Assembly (NCBI RefSeq): GCF_900089455.2
Contig: NZ_LT907988.1
Span: 1,116,001 to 1,180,000 of the forward strand
Length of the DNA stretch: 64,000 bases
Reading direction: 5' to 3'
Source: Orrella dioscoreae
GTDB taxonomy: Bacteria > Pseudomonadota > Gammaproteobacteria > Burkholderiales > Burkholderiaceae_B
Numbering within the stretch: the stretch's first letter is position 1; each line of letters opens with the position of its first letter. The translations under genes were made by a program, and so were the position numbers. The notes beneath the pieces were generated by a model. That model was not told the DNA's origin. It saw only the letters and a list, made by a program, of their open reading frames with translations, and made no database searches. This document shows, in pieces, positions 18,052 through 27,107 of the stretch.

Positions 18052-20412
18052 GTGCGCATGGCCCGCAGCCTGATCCTCTTTGCCGCGCTTGGCGCCACGG
18101 CAGCCTATGCCCAGGAAACCCCCGCGCCCGTCCGGGCCGTGGTGCAATCCGCCAGCCCAGAGGCGTCCGGTGGGAAACCTTCCGAAGTGCGGCTCAATGG
18201 CCTGAAGGTCTCCCCCGGCCTGCGCCAGCACCGGAACATGGCCGACGACGATATCCCGGCGTTCATGGATGGCGACAGTATCGACGGCGACCCTGCCGGG
18301 GAAATCACGATCACGGGCAATGCGCAGTTGCGGCGTATCGACACCGTGTTGAAGGGCGACCGGATCAACTACAACCAGGCCACGGGCGACATGGTCAGCG
18401 AGGGCAATGCCCGCCTGATGCGCGACGGCAGCCTGGTGACCGGGCCGAACCTGCTCTATAACGCCGATAACCAGACGGGCTACGTCGAGAAGCCGAATTT
18501 CTGGCTGGGCGCCAACGGCGCCAGCGGCCGGGCCGAGTACGGTGACATCTTCAGCCGCTCGCGCATGCGCCTGACCGACGTGGTCTATACGGGCTGCGCC
18601 TGCGAGAAGCCGGCCTGGTACATCGACTCCTCCAAGGTCGATCTCGATTTCGACGAGAACGAAGGTGTCGCGCGCAACGCCGTCCTGTATTTCAAGGGCG
18701 TGCCCATCCTGGCCTCGCCCTATCTCACGTTCCCGATCAAGCAGGAGCGAAAGTCGGGTTTCCTGCTGCCCACGTACGGCACGACCAGCCGTGGCGGTTT
18801 CGATTTTTCGCTGCCGTATTACTTCAACCTGCATCCCCAGTACGACATGACGTTGACCCCGCGCTTCCTGAGCAAGCGCGGGACGATGCTGGGTGGCGAG
18901 TTCCGTTATCTGGGGGCGACATATTCGGGCGAAATCGCCGGAACCTACCTGGGCAGTGACAACGTCACGGGCGAGAAACGCTGGTTGTATTCGGCCAGGC
19001 ATCGCCAGACCCTGGGTGGCGGGTTTTATTTCGACTGGGACTTGAACGGGGTGTCGGATGACGATTACTTCCGGGACATTTCCACCGTCGGTCTCAATGA
19101 GGCGTACACCACTTACCTGACTCGCTCGGGGCGGTTTGGCTGGGGCAGCACGTACTGGCAGGCCTATGTCGAGGCAACCTCGTACCAGACGCTCCAGGAT
19201 CCGGACGCGCCGTTGACCCCCCAGTACGACCGCTTGCCGTCGTTCTACCTGAGGGGCGCGCGATACAACTGGAACGGCCTGGACGCCGAGTGGGAGACCA
19301 CGGCCACGCGATTCAGCCGGCCGCTGTACCTGAATGTCACGGATCGGAGCTGGGCCAACGGCGATCGTCTGATGTCCTATCCGACGATCTCCTTCCCGAT
19401 CGTCCGGCCCGGCTGGTACATCACGCCCAAGGCTGGCGTGCACATGACCCAGTACCACACCGACTGGCCCGGTGCGCTGCGCGGCAATCCGCGCGTGCAG
19501 AGCCGCACGCTGCCGATCCTGTCTCTGGACAGCGGCATGACCTTCGAGCGCGACACGACGCTGTTCGGCAAGTCGTCCATCCAGACGCTCGAGCCGCGCC
19601 TGTACTACCTGCATGTGCCGTATCGCGACCAGGAGACGCTGCCCATCTACGATACCGCGCTGTCGAACTTCAGTTTCGCGCAGGCTTTTGACGAGAATAT
19701 CTATTCCGGGGGCTGGGACCGCATCGCAAACGCCAACCAGGTGACGTTGGGCCTGACATCCCGGTGGCTCGATGCCAACACCGGTTTCGAACGCTTGAGC
19801 CTGTCTGGCGCCCAGCGACTCTACTTCACGGACCAGCGCGTGACCCTGCCGGGTGAAGTGCCTCGAACTGGGGTACGCTCGGACTTCCTCGTGGGCGCCG
19901 AGGCCGCGATCACGGATACACTGAGCACCCAGGTCACGGCCCAGTACAACCCCCATACCGATAACTGGGAGCGTTCGGTCATCTCGGCGCGTTGGCGCCC
20001 GCAACGCCTGGCGACGATTGCCGCCTCCTATCGTTACCAACGCATCCCGCCCGAGAACACGCCTTATGTGCCGCCCGGGCGTGAGCAGATCAGCGTGTCC
20101 GCGCAGTGGCCGTTCAGCCGCCATTGGTTCGGCGTGGGCCGCGTGGATTACTCCCTGCAGGAAAGCCGCTCCACCCAGTCCATCGCCGGCCTCGAATACA
20201 AGAGCGATTGCTGCTGGGCTGCCCGCGTCGTGTTCCAGCGCTATGCCGTGTCGGTCAACGAGGCCAACACCGGTATTTTCTTCCAGCTGGAGCTGAGCGG
20301 CCTGGGTTCCTTGGGAACGAATCCCATGAATCTGCTGTCCAGAAGCGTTACTGGCTATGAAGAGGTCACGGATCCGGTTCGTTCCAGTACATCATTTGAA
20401 AGGTATGAATAA
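18052..20412 (+). CDS. lptD: LPS-assembly outer-membrane protein LptD
   Basis: The 786-residue outer-membrane barrel inserts lipopolysaccharide into the outer leaflet together with LptE. A signal peptide ends near AYAQ (residue ~22). The periplasmic OstA/beta-jellyroll domain (about 75-190) and a C-terminal barrel follow. Cysteines that make the inter-domain disulfides are present as Cys182/Cys184 (TGCAC) and the adjacent pair Cys720-Cys721 (SDCCWAARV). There is no cysteine near the mature N-terminus, unlike E. coli. Start is GTG at 18052 or ATG at 18058. Its stop overlaps the surA start by one base. Confidence 0.95.
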   Translation: MRMARSLILFAALGATAAYAQETPAPVRAVVQSASPEASGGKPSEVRLNGLKVSPGLRQHRNMADDDIPAFMDGDSIDGDPAGEITITGNAQLRRIDTVLKGDRINYNQATGDMVSEGNARLMRDGSLVTGPNLLYNADNQTGYVEKPNFWLGANGASGRAEYGDIFSRSRMRLTDVVYTGCACEKPAWYIDSSKVDLDFDENEGVARNAVLYFKGVPILASPYLTFPIKQERKSGFLLPTYGTTSRGGFDFSLPYYFNLHPQYDMTLTPRFLSKRGTMLGGEFRYLGATYSGEIAGTYLGSDNVTGEKRWLYSARHRQTLGGGFYFDWDLNGVSDDDYFRDISTVGLNEAYTTYLTRSGRFGWGSTYWQAYVEATSYQTLQDPDAPLTPQYDRLPSFYLRGARYNWNGLDAEWETTATRFSRPLYLNVTDRSWANGDRLMSYPTISFPIVRPGWYITPKAGVHMTQYHTDWPGALRGNPRVQSRTLPILSLDSGMTFERDTTLFGKSSIQTLEPRLYYLHVPYRDQETLPIYDTALSNFSFAQAFDENIYSGGWDRIANANQVTLGLTSRWLDANTGFERLSLSGAQRLYFTDQRVTLPGEVPRTGVRSDFLVGAEAAITDTLSTQVTAQYNPHTDNWERSVISARWRPQRLATIAASYRYQRIPPENTPYVPPGREQISVSAQWPFSRHWFGVGRVDYSLQESRSTQSIAGLEYKSDCCWAARVVFQRYAVSVNEANTGIFFQLELSGLGSLGTNPMNLLSRSVTGYEEVTDPVRSSTSFERYE

Positions 20413-21869
20413 TGCGTAGTGCGCTTCATCTGTCCCGTCTCGCGCTGGCGTCGGCCGCGCTGGCGTTGTCCGCTGGCGCCGTGGCGCAACCTGCCCCCGC
20501 TGCTTCCGCTCCTTCGCCCGTGGTGGATGGCATCGCCGCCGTGGTGGACAAGAGCGTCATTACCTGGAGTGAACTGCAGGCCGCCACCCGCCAGGCCGAG
20601 CGTGAGCTGGCACAGCAGAACATCCAGCGCCCCGATCCCGTGGTGCTGCAGCGCCAGGTGCTGCAGCGTCTGATCCGCGAACGCCTGGAAGACCAGGAGG
20701 CATCGCGCCTTGGCATCCGGGTAACGGATGAGCAGGTCGACCAGGCCATTGCCACCATTGCCCAGCGCAACCGCATCACGCCGCAGGACATGCGCAAGCA
20801 GATCGAGTCGCAAGGCACGTCGTGGGACGACTACCGTGTCGTGCTGCGCCGCGACGTCATGCTGGACCGCGTGCGCCAGCGCACCGTCGATGGCGCCATC
20901 GTCATCACCGACAACGAAATCGATGCCTTCCTGAAGGAACAGGAAGCCCGCCGCGGCAGCGCGGGATCGCCGCGCGGCGCCGCTCCCACGGCAGTGGGCG
21001 GCGCGCCCACGTCGCTGGCCCTGGCCCAGATTCTCGTGCGTGTGCCTGAAGGCTCCACGCCCGACCAGGTGGCAGCCCTGCGCAAGAAGGCCGATGACCT
21101 CCTCGCCCGCGTGCGTGGCGGCGAGGACTTCGCTGCGCTGGCGGCGTCCTCCTCCGATGGCCCCGAAGCCCTGCAGGGCGGCGCCATGGGTGAGCGCGCG
21201 GCCGATGGCTGGCCCGACCTGTTCCTGAACGCCACGGCCAATGTGCAGGCCGGCCAGGTGTCCGAGGTGATCCAGAGCGGCAATGGTTTCCATATCGTGC
21301 GGGTCGTCAGCCGCAGCGGCGGCTCGTCCAATGCCTCGGCCGCGCCCGCGCCGGGTGCGCCCCAGGGCCCCACGGGCCCGGCGGATGGCACGCCCATGCC
21401 CGTCACGCAGACCCATGCCCGCCACATCCTCATCAAGACCTCCGCGGTCATGAGCGACGAACAGGCGCGCCAGCGCCTGGAACAGGTGCGCCAGCGCATC
21501 GTGCAAGGCGGCGAGTCGTTCGCCGACCTGGCGCGCCGTTACTCCAACGACGCCTCGGCGCCGCAGGGCGGCGAGCTGGGCTGGTTGAGCCCCGGCCAGA
21601 CGGTCCCTGACTTCGAGCGCGCCATGGATGCCCTGCCGCCTGATGGCATCAGCGAGCCCATCCAGAGCCAGTTCGGCTGGCACCTGATCCAGGTGATCGA
21701 GCGCCGCACGCAGGACATGGCCGACGAATACCGCCGCATGCAGGCTCGCCAGGCACTCTTCGAGCGCCGCGCAGGCCCTGCCTTCGAAGAGTTCCTGGAC
21801 CAGCTGCAGGACCGTGCCTACATCGACAACCGCCTCGAGCGCCGCGAGCGCCTGGAACAGAGTCTCTGA
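20412..21869 (+). CDS. surA: Periplasmic chaperone / peptidyl-prolyl isomerase SurA
   Basis: The 485-residue chaperone escorts outer-membrane proteins, LptD included, to the BAM complex. A signal peptide ends near AVAQ. The SurA N-domain ([19 protein letters not shown]) is followed by two parvulin domains (about 190-295 and 335-435; [12 protein letters not shown] and [11 protein letters not shown]). A Pro/Ala/Gly linker separates the parvulin domains. The order lptD-surA is conserved in proteobacteria. TAATG overlap with lptD and TGATG overlap with ksgA indicate coupled translation. Confidence 0.95.
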   Translation: MRSALHLSRLALASAALALSAGAVAQPAPAASAPSPVVDGIAAVVDKSVITWSELQAATRQAERELAQQNIQRPDPVVLQRQVLQRLIRERLEDQEASRLGIRVTDEQVDQAIATIAQRNRITPQDMRKQIESQGTSWDDYRVVLRRDVMLDRVRQRTVDGAIVITDNEIDAFLKEQEARRGSAGSPRGAAPTAVGGAPTSLALAQILVRVPEGSTPDQVAALRKKADDLLARVRGGEDFAALAASSSDGPEALQGGAMGERAADGWPDLFLNATANVQAGQVSEVIQSGNGFHIVRVVSRSGGSSNASAAPAPGAPQGPTGPADGTPMPVTQTHARHILIKTSAVMSDEQARQRLEQVRQRIVQGGESFADLARRYSNDASAPQGGELGWLSPGQTVPDFERAMDALPPDGISEPIQSQFGWHLIQVIERRTQDMADEYRRMQARQALFERRAGPAFEEFLDQLQDRAYIDNRLERRERLEQSL

Positions 21870-22684
21870 TGGCGCATCAGGCGCGCAAGCGTTTCGGCCA
21901 GCACTTCCTGACCGATGAGTCCGTGGTGGATGGCATCGTGCGTGCCGTCGCGCCCGCGCCGGGCGATTGCCTGGTCGAGATCGGCCCCGGCCTGTCTGCG
22001 CTGACCAAGCCCCTGTTGACGCGGGCGGACAGGCTGGTGGCCGTCGAGATCGACAGAGACCTCGCGGCGCGCCTGCGCCGCACCTATCCGCCGGAAAAGC
22101 TCAGCGTGGTCGAGGCCGACGCGCTGGAGGTGGATTTCAGCGCCTTCGGCGAGCACCTGCGCATCGTCGGCAACCTGCCCTACAACATTTCCAGCCCCTT
22201 GCTGTTCCACCTGATGGCCTGCGCGGACCGGGTGCGTGATCAGCATTTCATGCTGCAGCGCGAAGTGATCGACCGCATGGTCGCCGTCCCTGGCGATGCC
22301 GACTATGGCCGCCTGTCGGTCATGCTGCAGACGCGCTATCGCATGACCAAGCTGTTCGACGTGCCGCCCGAGGCCTTCGACCCGCCGCCGCGCGTGGTCT
22401 CGTCTGTCGTGCGCATGGTGCCGCTGCCGGCGGACCGGCTGCGCGCCAAGAGCGAAGCGGCGTTGGAGCAGGTGGTGGCGCGTGCGTTCGCGCAGCGCCG
22501 CAAGATGCTGCGGCGCGGCCTGGCCGACTGGGCCGACGACATCGACTGGGATGCCCTGGGCATTGCGCCCACCGCGCGCGCCGAGACCCTGTCGGTCGCG
22601 CAGTTCATTGCGCTGGCCGACGCCCTGACCGACGCGGGCAGGGTCGGGCCGGGCAAGCCGCACAGCGTCGGCTTGTCGAACTGA
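21869..22684 (+). CDS. rsmA: 16S rRNA (A1518/A1519) dimethyladenosine transferase
   Basis: The 271-residue KsgA/RsmA methylates two adjacent adenosines near the 3' end of 16S rRNA with S-adenosylmethionine. The N-terminal [16 protein letters not shown], the SAM-binding [15 protein letters not shown], and the catalytic [12 protein letters not shown] are all present. It directly follows surA with a one-base overlap; the pdxA gene often found between them in other proteobacteria is absent here. A strong bidirectional terminator stands 28 bp after the stop. Confidence 0.95.
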   Translation: MAHQARKRFGQHFLTDESVVDGIVRAVAPAPGDCLVEIGPGLSALTKPLLTRADRLVAVEIDRDLAARLRRTYPPEKLSVVEADALEVDFSAFGEHLRIVGNLPYNISSPLLFHLMACADRVRDQHFMLQREVIDRMVAVPGDADYGRLSVMLQTRYRMTKLFDVPPEAFDPPPRVVSSVVRMVPLPADRLRAKSEAALEQVVARAFAQRRKMLRRGLADWADDIDWDALGIAPTARAETLSVAQFIALADALTDAGRVGPGKPHSVGLSN

Positions 22685-22711
22685 GCCAATTTGCCTTGTG
22701 CGTGCGCAGGC

Positions 22712-22743
22712 GACAAAGCCGCCCTGGGGCGGCTTTGTCTTTG
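22712..22743. terminator. Bidirectional intrinsic terminator between rsmA and glycerate kinase
   Basis: GACAAAGCCGCC-CTGG-GGCGGCTTTGTC is a perfect 12-bp stem with a 4-nt loop followed by TTT on the plus strand. The AAAG at the stem foot gives a short U-run on the minus strand as well, serving both convergent genes. Confidence 0.85.
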
Positions 22744-22769
22744 GTGATGCAGGGGGGCGGCGTGAGTGC

Positions 22770-23912
22770 TTACAGCACGTGTTTCCTGCCTGCCAGCCAC
22801 AGCTGCATGGCGTCGCGGGCGCGTGCGGAGAGAAGGGCGGCGGTGTCGCGGCAGGCGTCTTCCAGCGTCATGGGGCCGTGCGCCAGGCTGAATGCGGCGC
22901 TGATGCCGGCGCCATACAGTTCCTGGTAACCGGGGCCCAGCGAGCCGACCAGGGCCACCACGGGCACGCCGGCCTGGCGTGCGATGCCGGCGACGCCGGC
23001 TGGCGTCTTGCCGTGCAGGGTCTGGGCATCCATGCGGCCTTCGCCGGTAAAGGCCAGCGCCGCGCCTTCCATGTGGGCGGCCAGGCCGCCCAGTTCGGCG
23101 ACGATCTCCACGCCGGGGCGGAAGCTGGCGGACAGGTAGGCATAGGCGCCGAAACCCAGGCCGCCGGCCGCGCCCCCGCCGGGCTGCTCGCGCACGTCGC
23201 GCGACAGATGCCGGGCCGAGACATCCGCGAAACGCGACAGCGCCTGGTCCAGTTGCTTGACCTGCTCGGGCGTGGCGCCTTTCTGCGGGCCGAAGATGTG
23301 GGCAGCACCCTTGGGCCCGCACAGGGGATTGTTCACGTCGGAGGCGACGTCGATGCGGGTGTCCGCCAGGCGCGGATCGAGCCCGCTGGCATCGATGCTG
23401 TCGAGCGAGGCCAGCGCCGCGCCGCCGGGCCCGAGTTCCTTGCCTTGCGCGTCACGCAGCTGCAGCCCCAGGGCCTGCAGCATGCCCGCGCCGCCGTCGG
23501 TGGTGGACGAGCCGCCCAGGCCCAGGATGATGCGGGTGGCGCCGGCGTCCAGCGCTGCGCGCATCAACTGGCCGACGCCGTAGCTGGACGCTTCCAAGGG
23601 GCGGCGGTCACGCGGGGCGATCTGTTCCAGGCCAGCGGCCGAGGCCATTTCGATGATGGCCGTCTTGCCGTCCAGCCAGCCCCAGTGCGCCTCCTGCTCA
23701 GCGCCCAGGGCGCCCCGCACGCGCAGGGTTTTGCGCGCTCCGCCCGTGGCCGCGAGCACGGCATCCACCGTGCCTTCGCCGCCATCGGCCATGGGCACGC
23801 AGACGATCTGGGCTTGCGGCACGGCAAGGCGTACGCCCTCGGCGATGGCCTCGGCCACGCCGGCGGCGCTCAGGCTTTCCTTGAAGGAGTCGGGGGCGAT
23901 CACAATCTTCAC
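22770..23912 (-). CDS. Glycerate 2-kinase (GarK/GlxK type)
   Basis: A 380-residue type I glycerate kinase that phosphorylates D-glycerate to 2-phosphoglycerate with ATP. The family N-terminus MKIVIAPDSFKESLSA and the glycine-rich GLGGSSTTDGGAGMLQALG motif are clear, as is the C-terminal FTGEGRMDAQT. It lies downstream of pyruvate kinase on the same strand with 170 bp between. This is the common pairing in which glycerate-derived 2-phosphoglycerate feeds enolase and pyruvate kinase. Whether they are cotranscribed is uncertain; a small CCGCC-TTCG-GGCGG hairpin (23950-23963) lies between them. Confidence 0.9.
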   Translation of the reverse strand: MKIVIAPDSFKESLSAAGVAEAIAEGVRLAVPQAQIVCVPMADGGEGTVDAVLAATGGARKTLRVRGALGAEQEAHWGWLDGKTAIIEMASAAGLEQIAPRDRRPLEASSYGVGQLMRAALDAGATRIILGLGGSSTTDGGAGMLQALGLQLRDAQGKELGPGGAALASLDSIDASGLDPRLADTRIDVASDVNNPLCGPKGAAHIFGPQKGATPEQVKQLDQALSRFADVSARHLSRDVREQPGGGAAGGLGFGAYAYLSASFRPGVEIVAELGGLAAHMEGAALAFTGEGRMDAQTLHGKTPAGVAGIARQAGVPVVALVGSLGPGYQELYGAGISAAFSLAHGPMTLEDACRDTAALLSARARDAMQLWLAGRKHVL

Positions 23913-24082
23913 GTCTGCTTGTCTCCGAATGCTAGGTCTTGGTGTCTTGCCGCCTTCGGGCGGTCACGTTCGGCCCGGCCTGGCATGCGCGTGATGCCGT
24001 GAGCCGGGCTCAGCCAGCGATTATCCGATGGATTGTGGGCGTGTGGCGCCTTGCGGCGCAACATCGCCGGTTCAGCGCTGGC

Positions 24083-25522
24083 TCAGGGCACGGTCAGGAT
24101 CTTCATGCCGTTGGTGCCGCCGCTGTCGGACAGCAGGTCGCCCTTGGTCAGCACGACCCAGTCGCCCGAAGCCACGAGTCCGCGTTGGGTCAGCTCGGCG
24201 ATGGCGGCGTTGCTGACCTCGGCCGGATCGAACTGGGCGGCGTCGAAGGGGATCGTGTAGACGCCGCGGAAGAGGGCGGCGCGGCGTTGCGTGTCGGCGT
24301 GGCGCGTGTAGCAATAGATGGGCACGCCGGAGCGGATGCGCGACATGATGAGTGGGGTGCGCCCGCTTTCGGTCAGGCTGATGATGGCCTTCACGCCGGG
24401 GAAGTGGTTGGCGGCATACATGGCCGACAGCGCGATGGTGTCGTCGCAGCGGCTGAAGGTTTCGCCCAGGCGATGGTGCGAGCGCGTGCTGGTGGGGTGC
24501 TTTTCGGCGCCCAGGCAGACGCGCGCCATGGCCTGCACGGCTTCCACGGGGAAGCTGCCGGATGCGCTTTCCGCCGACAGCATGACCGCGTCGGTGTAGT
24601 CCAGCACGGCGTTCGCCACGTCCGACACTTCGGCGCGGGTGGGGAGCGGGCTGGCGATCATGGACTCCATCATCTGCGTGGCGGTGATGACGAGCTTGTT
24701 GAGCGTGCGGGCGTGCTGGATGATGCGCTTCTGGATGCCCACGAGCTCGGCATCGCCGACTTCCACGCCCAGGTCGCCGCGCGCGACCATGACGCCATCG
24801 CTGGCGCGGATGAGGGCGTCCAGGGCTTCGTCATCGGCCACGGCTTCGGCGCGTTCGATCTTGGCGACGATCCAGGCGTCGCTGCCCGCTGCGCGCAGCA
24901 GCGTGCGGGCTTCCTCGATGTCGCTGCCATAGCGGGGGAAGGACACGGCGACGTAGTCCAGCTTCAGCTCGGCCGCCACGAGGATGTCGGCGCGGTCCTT
25001 GTCGGTGAGGCTGGCGGCAGACAGGCCGCCGCCGCGGCGGTTGATGCCCTTGTTGTCGGACAGCGGGCCGCCGACGGTGACGGTCGTCTGCAGGACGTCG
25101 CCTTCGACCCCGTCCACGCGCAACACCACGCGGCCGTCATCCAGCAGCAGTTCGTCGCCGGGTCGGCAGTCCTGCACGAGCTCCGGGTAATCGATGCCGA
25201 CGATGGTGTCGTTGCCCGCGTCCTTGGGGTGGCTGTTCGACAGCGAGAAGGGCTGTCCCACCTGCAACTGGATGGACTTGTTGGCAAAGCGTGCGATGCG
25301 GATCTTCGGGCCCTGCAGGTCGCCCATGAGGGCGACATAGCGGCCCTGCTTGGCGGCCAGCGTGCGCACCAGCTCGGCGCGCTGGCGGTGGTCGTCGGCC
25401 TTGCCGTGCGAGAAGTTGAGCCGCGCCACGTCCATGCCGGCCGCGATCAGGGCCTCGATTTTCTCGGGAGAGGTGGTGGCCGGCCCGAGGGTGGCGACGA
25501 TCTTGGTGCGGCGCAATGGCAT
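24083..25522 (-). CDS. pyk: Pyruvate kinase
   Basis: The 479-residue enzyme makes ATP and pyruvate from phosphoenolpyruvate. The N-terminal RRTKIVATLGPATTSPEKI, the active-site LNFSHG, the B-domain, the signature MVARGDLGVE and the Lys-containing VKIER-type strand (IVAKIERAEA) are all present. A C-terminal regulatory domain completes the normal length. It lies just before glycerate kinase and is divergent from the membrane protein at 25700; the short shared region (25523-25699) must hold both promoters. Confidence 0.95.
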   Translation of the reverse strand: MPLRRTKIVATLGPATTSPEKIEALIAAGMDVARLNFSHGKADDHRQRAELVRTLAAKQGRYVALMGDLQGPKIRIARFANKSIQLQVGQPFSLSNSHPKDAGNDTIVGIDYPELVQDCRPGDELLLDDGRVVLRVDGVEGDVLQTTVTVGGPLSDNKGINRRGGGLSAASLTDKDRADILVAAELKLDYVAVSFPRYGSDIEEARTLLRAAGSDAWIVAKIERAEAVADDEALDALIRASDGVMVARGDLGVEVGDAELVGIQKRIIQHARTLNKLVITATQMMESMIASPLPTRAEVSDVANAVLDYTDAVMLSAESASGSFPVEAVQAMARVCLGAEKHPTSTRSHHRLGETFSRCDDTIALSAMYAANHFPGVKAIISLTESGRTPLIMSRIRSGVPIYCYTRHADTQRRAALFRGVYTIPFDAAQFDPAEVSNAAIAELTQRGLVASGDWVVLTKGDLLSDSGGTNGMKILTVP

Positions 25523-25699
25523 GGGGCTTGGCTCCGTATGGGGTTATGGTTGTGCCTACACTATACCCACCGATGACGGCCGCCGTGCAGTAAGGGAATA
25601 CCGGCGTGGACAGCGATGTCCGCCCTGGCCGGCCCGCGCCTCTTTTTCCCGGACACGGCATCGCGTACAGTGCGAGGCAGTCTTTTCTTGCGCGATGCG

Positions 25700-26929
25700 A
25701 TGCTCAATCTTCTCTGGCTGGCCTTTTTCCTCGTCGCCGCGGGCGCGGCCCTGATCCGCTGGCTGGCGCTGGGCGATCCCCAGGTGTTCGCCGGCATGGT
25801 GGCCGGCCTCTTCGACATGGCCAGGCTGTCCGTCGAAGTGATGGTCCTGCTGTTCGGCACGCTCACGCTCTGGCTGGGTTTTCTCAACATCGCCGAGCGC
25901 GCGGGCCTGGTCGACCGGCTGGCGCGGCTGCTCGGCCCCCTGTTCGCCCGGCTCATGCCCGAGGTGCCGCGCGGCCACCCGGCCATCGGTCTCATCACGC
26001 TCAATTTCGCCGCCAATGGGCTGGGCCTGGACAACGCGGCCACGCCCATCGGCCTGCGTGCCATGCGCGAATTGCAGACGCTCAATCCGAAGCCCGACAC
26101 GGCCACCAATGCGCAGATCCTGTTCCTGTCGCTGAATGCGTCGTCGCTGACACTGCTGCCGGTCACCATCTTCATGTACCGGGCGCAGCAGGGCGCGCCC
26201 GACCCGGCCATGGTGTTCCTGCCCATCCTGCTGGCCACCAGCGCGTCCACGCTGACGGCGCTCTTCGCCGTGGCCTGGATGCAGCGCTTGCGCTTGCATG
26301 ATCCGGTCGTGCTGGCCTGGCTGGCCGGCGCCGCGCTGCTGCTGGGCAGCCTCATGGCCTTCGCGGCCAGCCTCTCGGCCGCGGCGCTGTCCGCCTTTTC
26401 CGCGCTGGCGGGCAACCTGACGCTCTTCGGCCTCATCATCGCGTTCCTGGTCGCCGGGGCGGTGCGCAAGGTGGCCGTCTATGACGCCTTCATCGAAGGC
26501 GCCAAGCAGGGCTTCGACATCGCCAAGAGCCTGCTGCCCTACCTGGTGGCGATGCTGTGCGCGGTGGGCGTGCTGCGTGCGTCGGGCGCGCTGGACTTCG
26601 CGCTGGACGGCCTGCGCTGGCTGGTCACGCTGGCCGGGCTCGACACGCGATTCGTCGACGCCATGCCCACGGCGCTGGTCAAGCCGTTCTCGGGCAGCGC
26701 GGCGCGCGCCATGCTGCTGGAAACCATGCAGCATTTCGGCGTGGACAGTTTTCCCGCGCTGGTCGCGGCCACGGTCCAGGGCAGCACCGAGACCACCTTC
26801 TATGTGCTGGCAGTCTATTTCGGCGCCGTGGGCATCCAGCGGGCCCGTCATGCCGTGGGCTGCGCGCTGCTGGCGGACCTGGCCGGCGTGCTGGCGTCCA
26901 TCGCGGTGTGCTACTGGTTCTTCGGCTAA
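25700..26929 (+). CDS. SpmA/SpmB-type fused nucleoside-recognition (Gate) membrane protein
   Basis: About 409 residues and ten or more membrane helices, with two nucleoside-recognition/Gate domains in tandem. The first is around NFAANGLGLDNAATPIGLRAM (residues ~115-135) and the second around KPFSGSAARAMLLETMQ (residues ~330). In Bacillus these are separate spore-maturation proteins SpmA and SpmB; fused versions occur in non-sporulating proteobacteria with unknown transport or signalling roles. The frame is open upstream to 25616, but the ATG at 25700 begins just before the first helix. No good ribosome site is seen. Confidence 0.78.
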   Translation: MLNLLWLAFFLVAAGAALIRWLALGDPQVFAGMVAGLFDMARLSVEVMVLLFGTLTLWLGFLNIAERAGLVDRLARLLGPLFARLMPEVPRGHPAIGLITLNFAANGLGLDNAATPIGLRAMRELQTLNPKPDTATNAQILFLSLNASSLTLLPVTIFMYRAQQGAPDPAMVFLPILLATSASTLTALFAVAWMQRLRLHDPVVLAWLAGAALLLGSLMAFAASLSAAALSAFSALAGNLTLFGLIIAFLVAGAVRKVAVYDAFIEGAKQGFDIAKSLLPYLVAMLCAVGVLRASGALDFALDGLRWLVTLAGLDTRFVDAMPTALVKPFSGSAARAMLLETMQHFGVDSFPALVAATVQGSTETTFYVLAVYFGAVGIQRARHAVGCALLADLAGVLASIAVCYWFFG

Positions 26930-27107
26930 GCAGAGCGGTTCACGCACTTAAGTTCGGTCAACCCCTGGGTGAACCCTGGGCGCAATGAGCACGCTGGCAG
27001 GGGGCTTTTCTGGTACCTTTGCTCGAAACACCGGCCCGAGGCGCCGGCGCGGCCCAGGCTCGCGCCGTCAGCCGATGGCGCGGCGGCCAGAAAAGAAAGG
27101 AGCGCGC

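Noticed and set aside
22770..23912. Possible MOFRL/GckA-type glycerate kinase
   Set aside because: The N-terminus MKIVIAPDSFKESL and GLGGSSTTDGG motif belong to the GarK/GlxK family instead.
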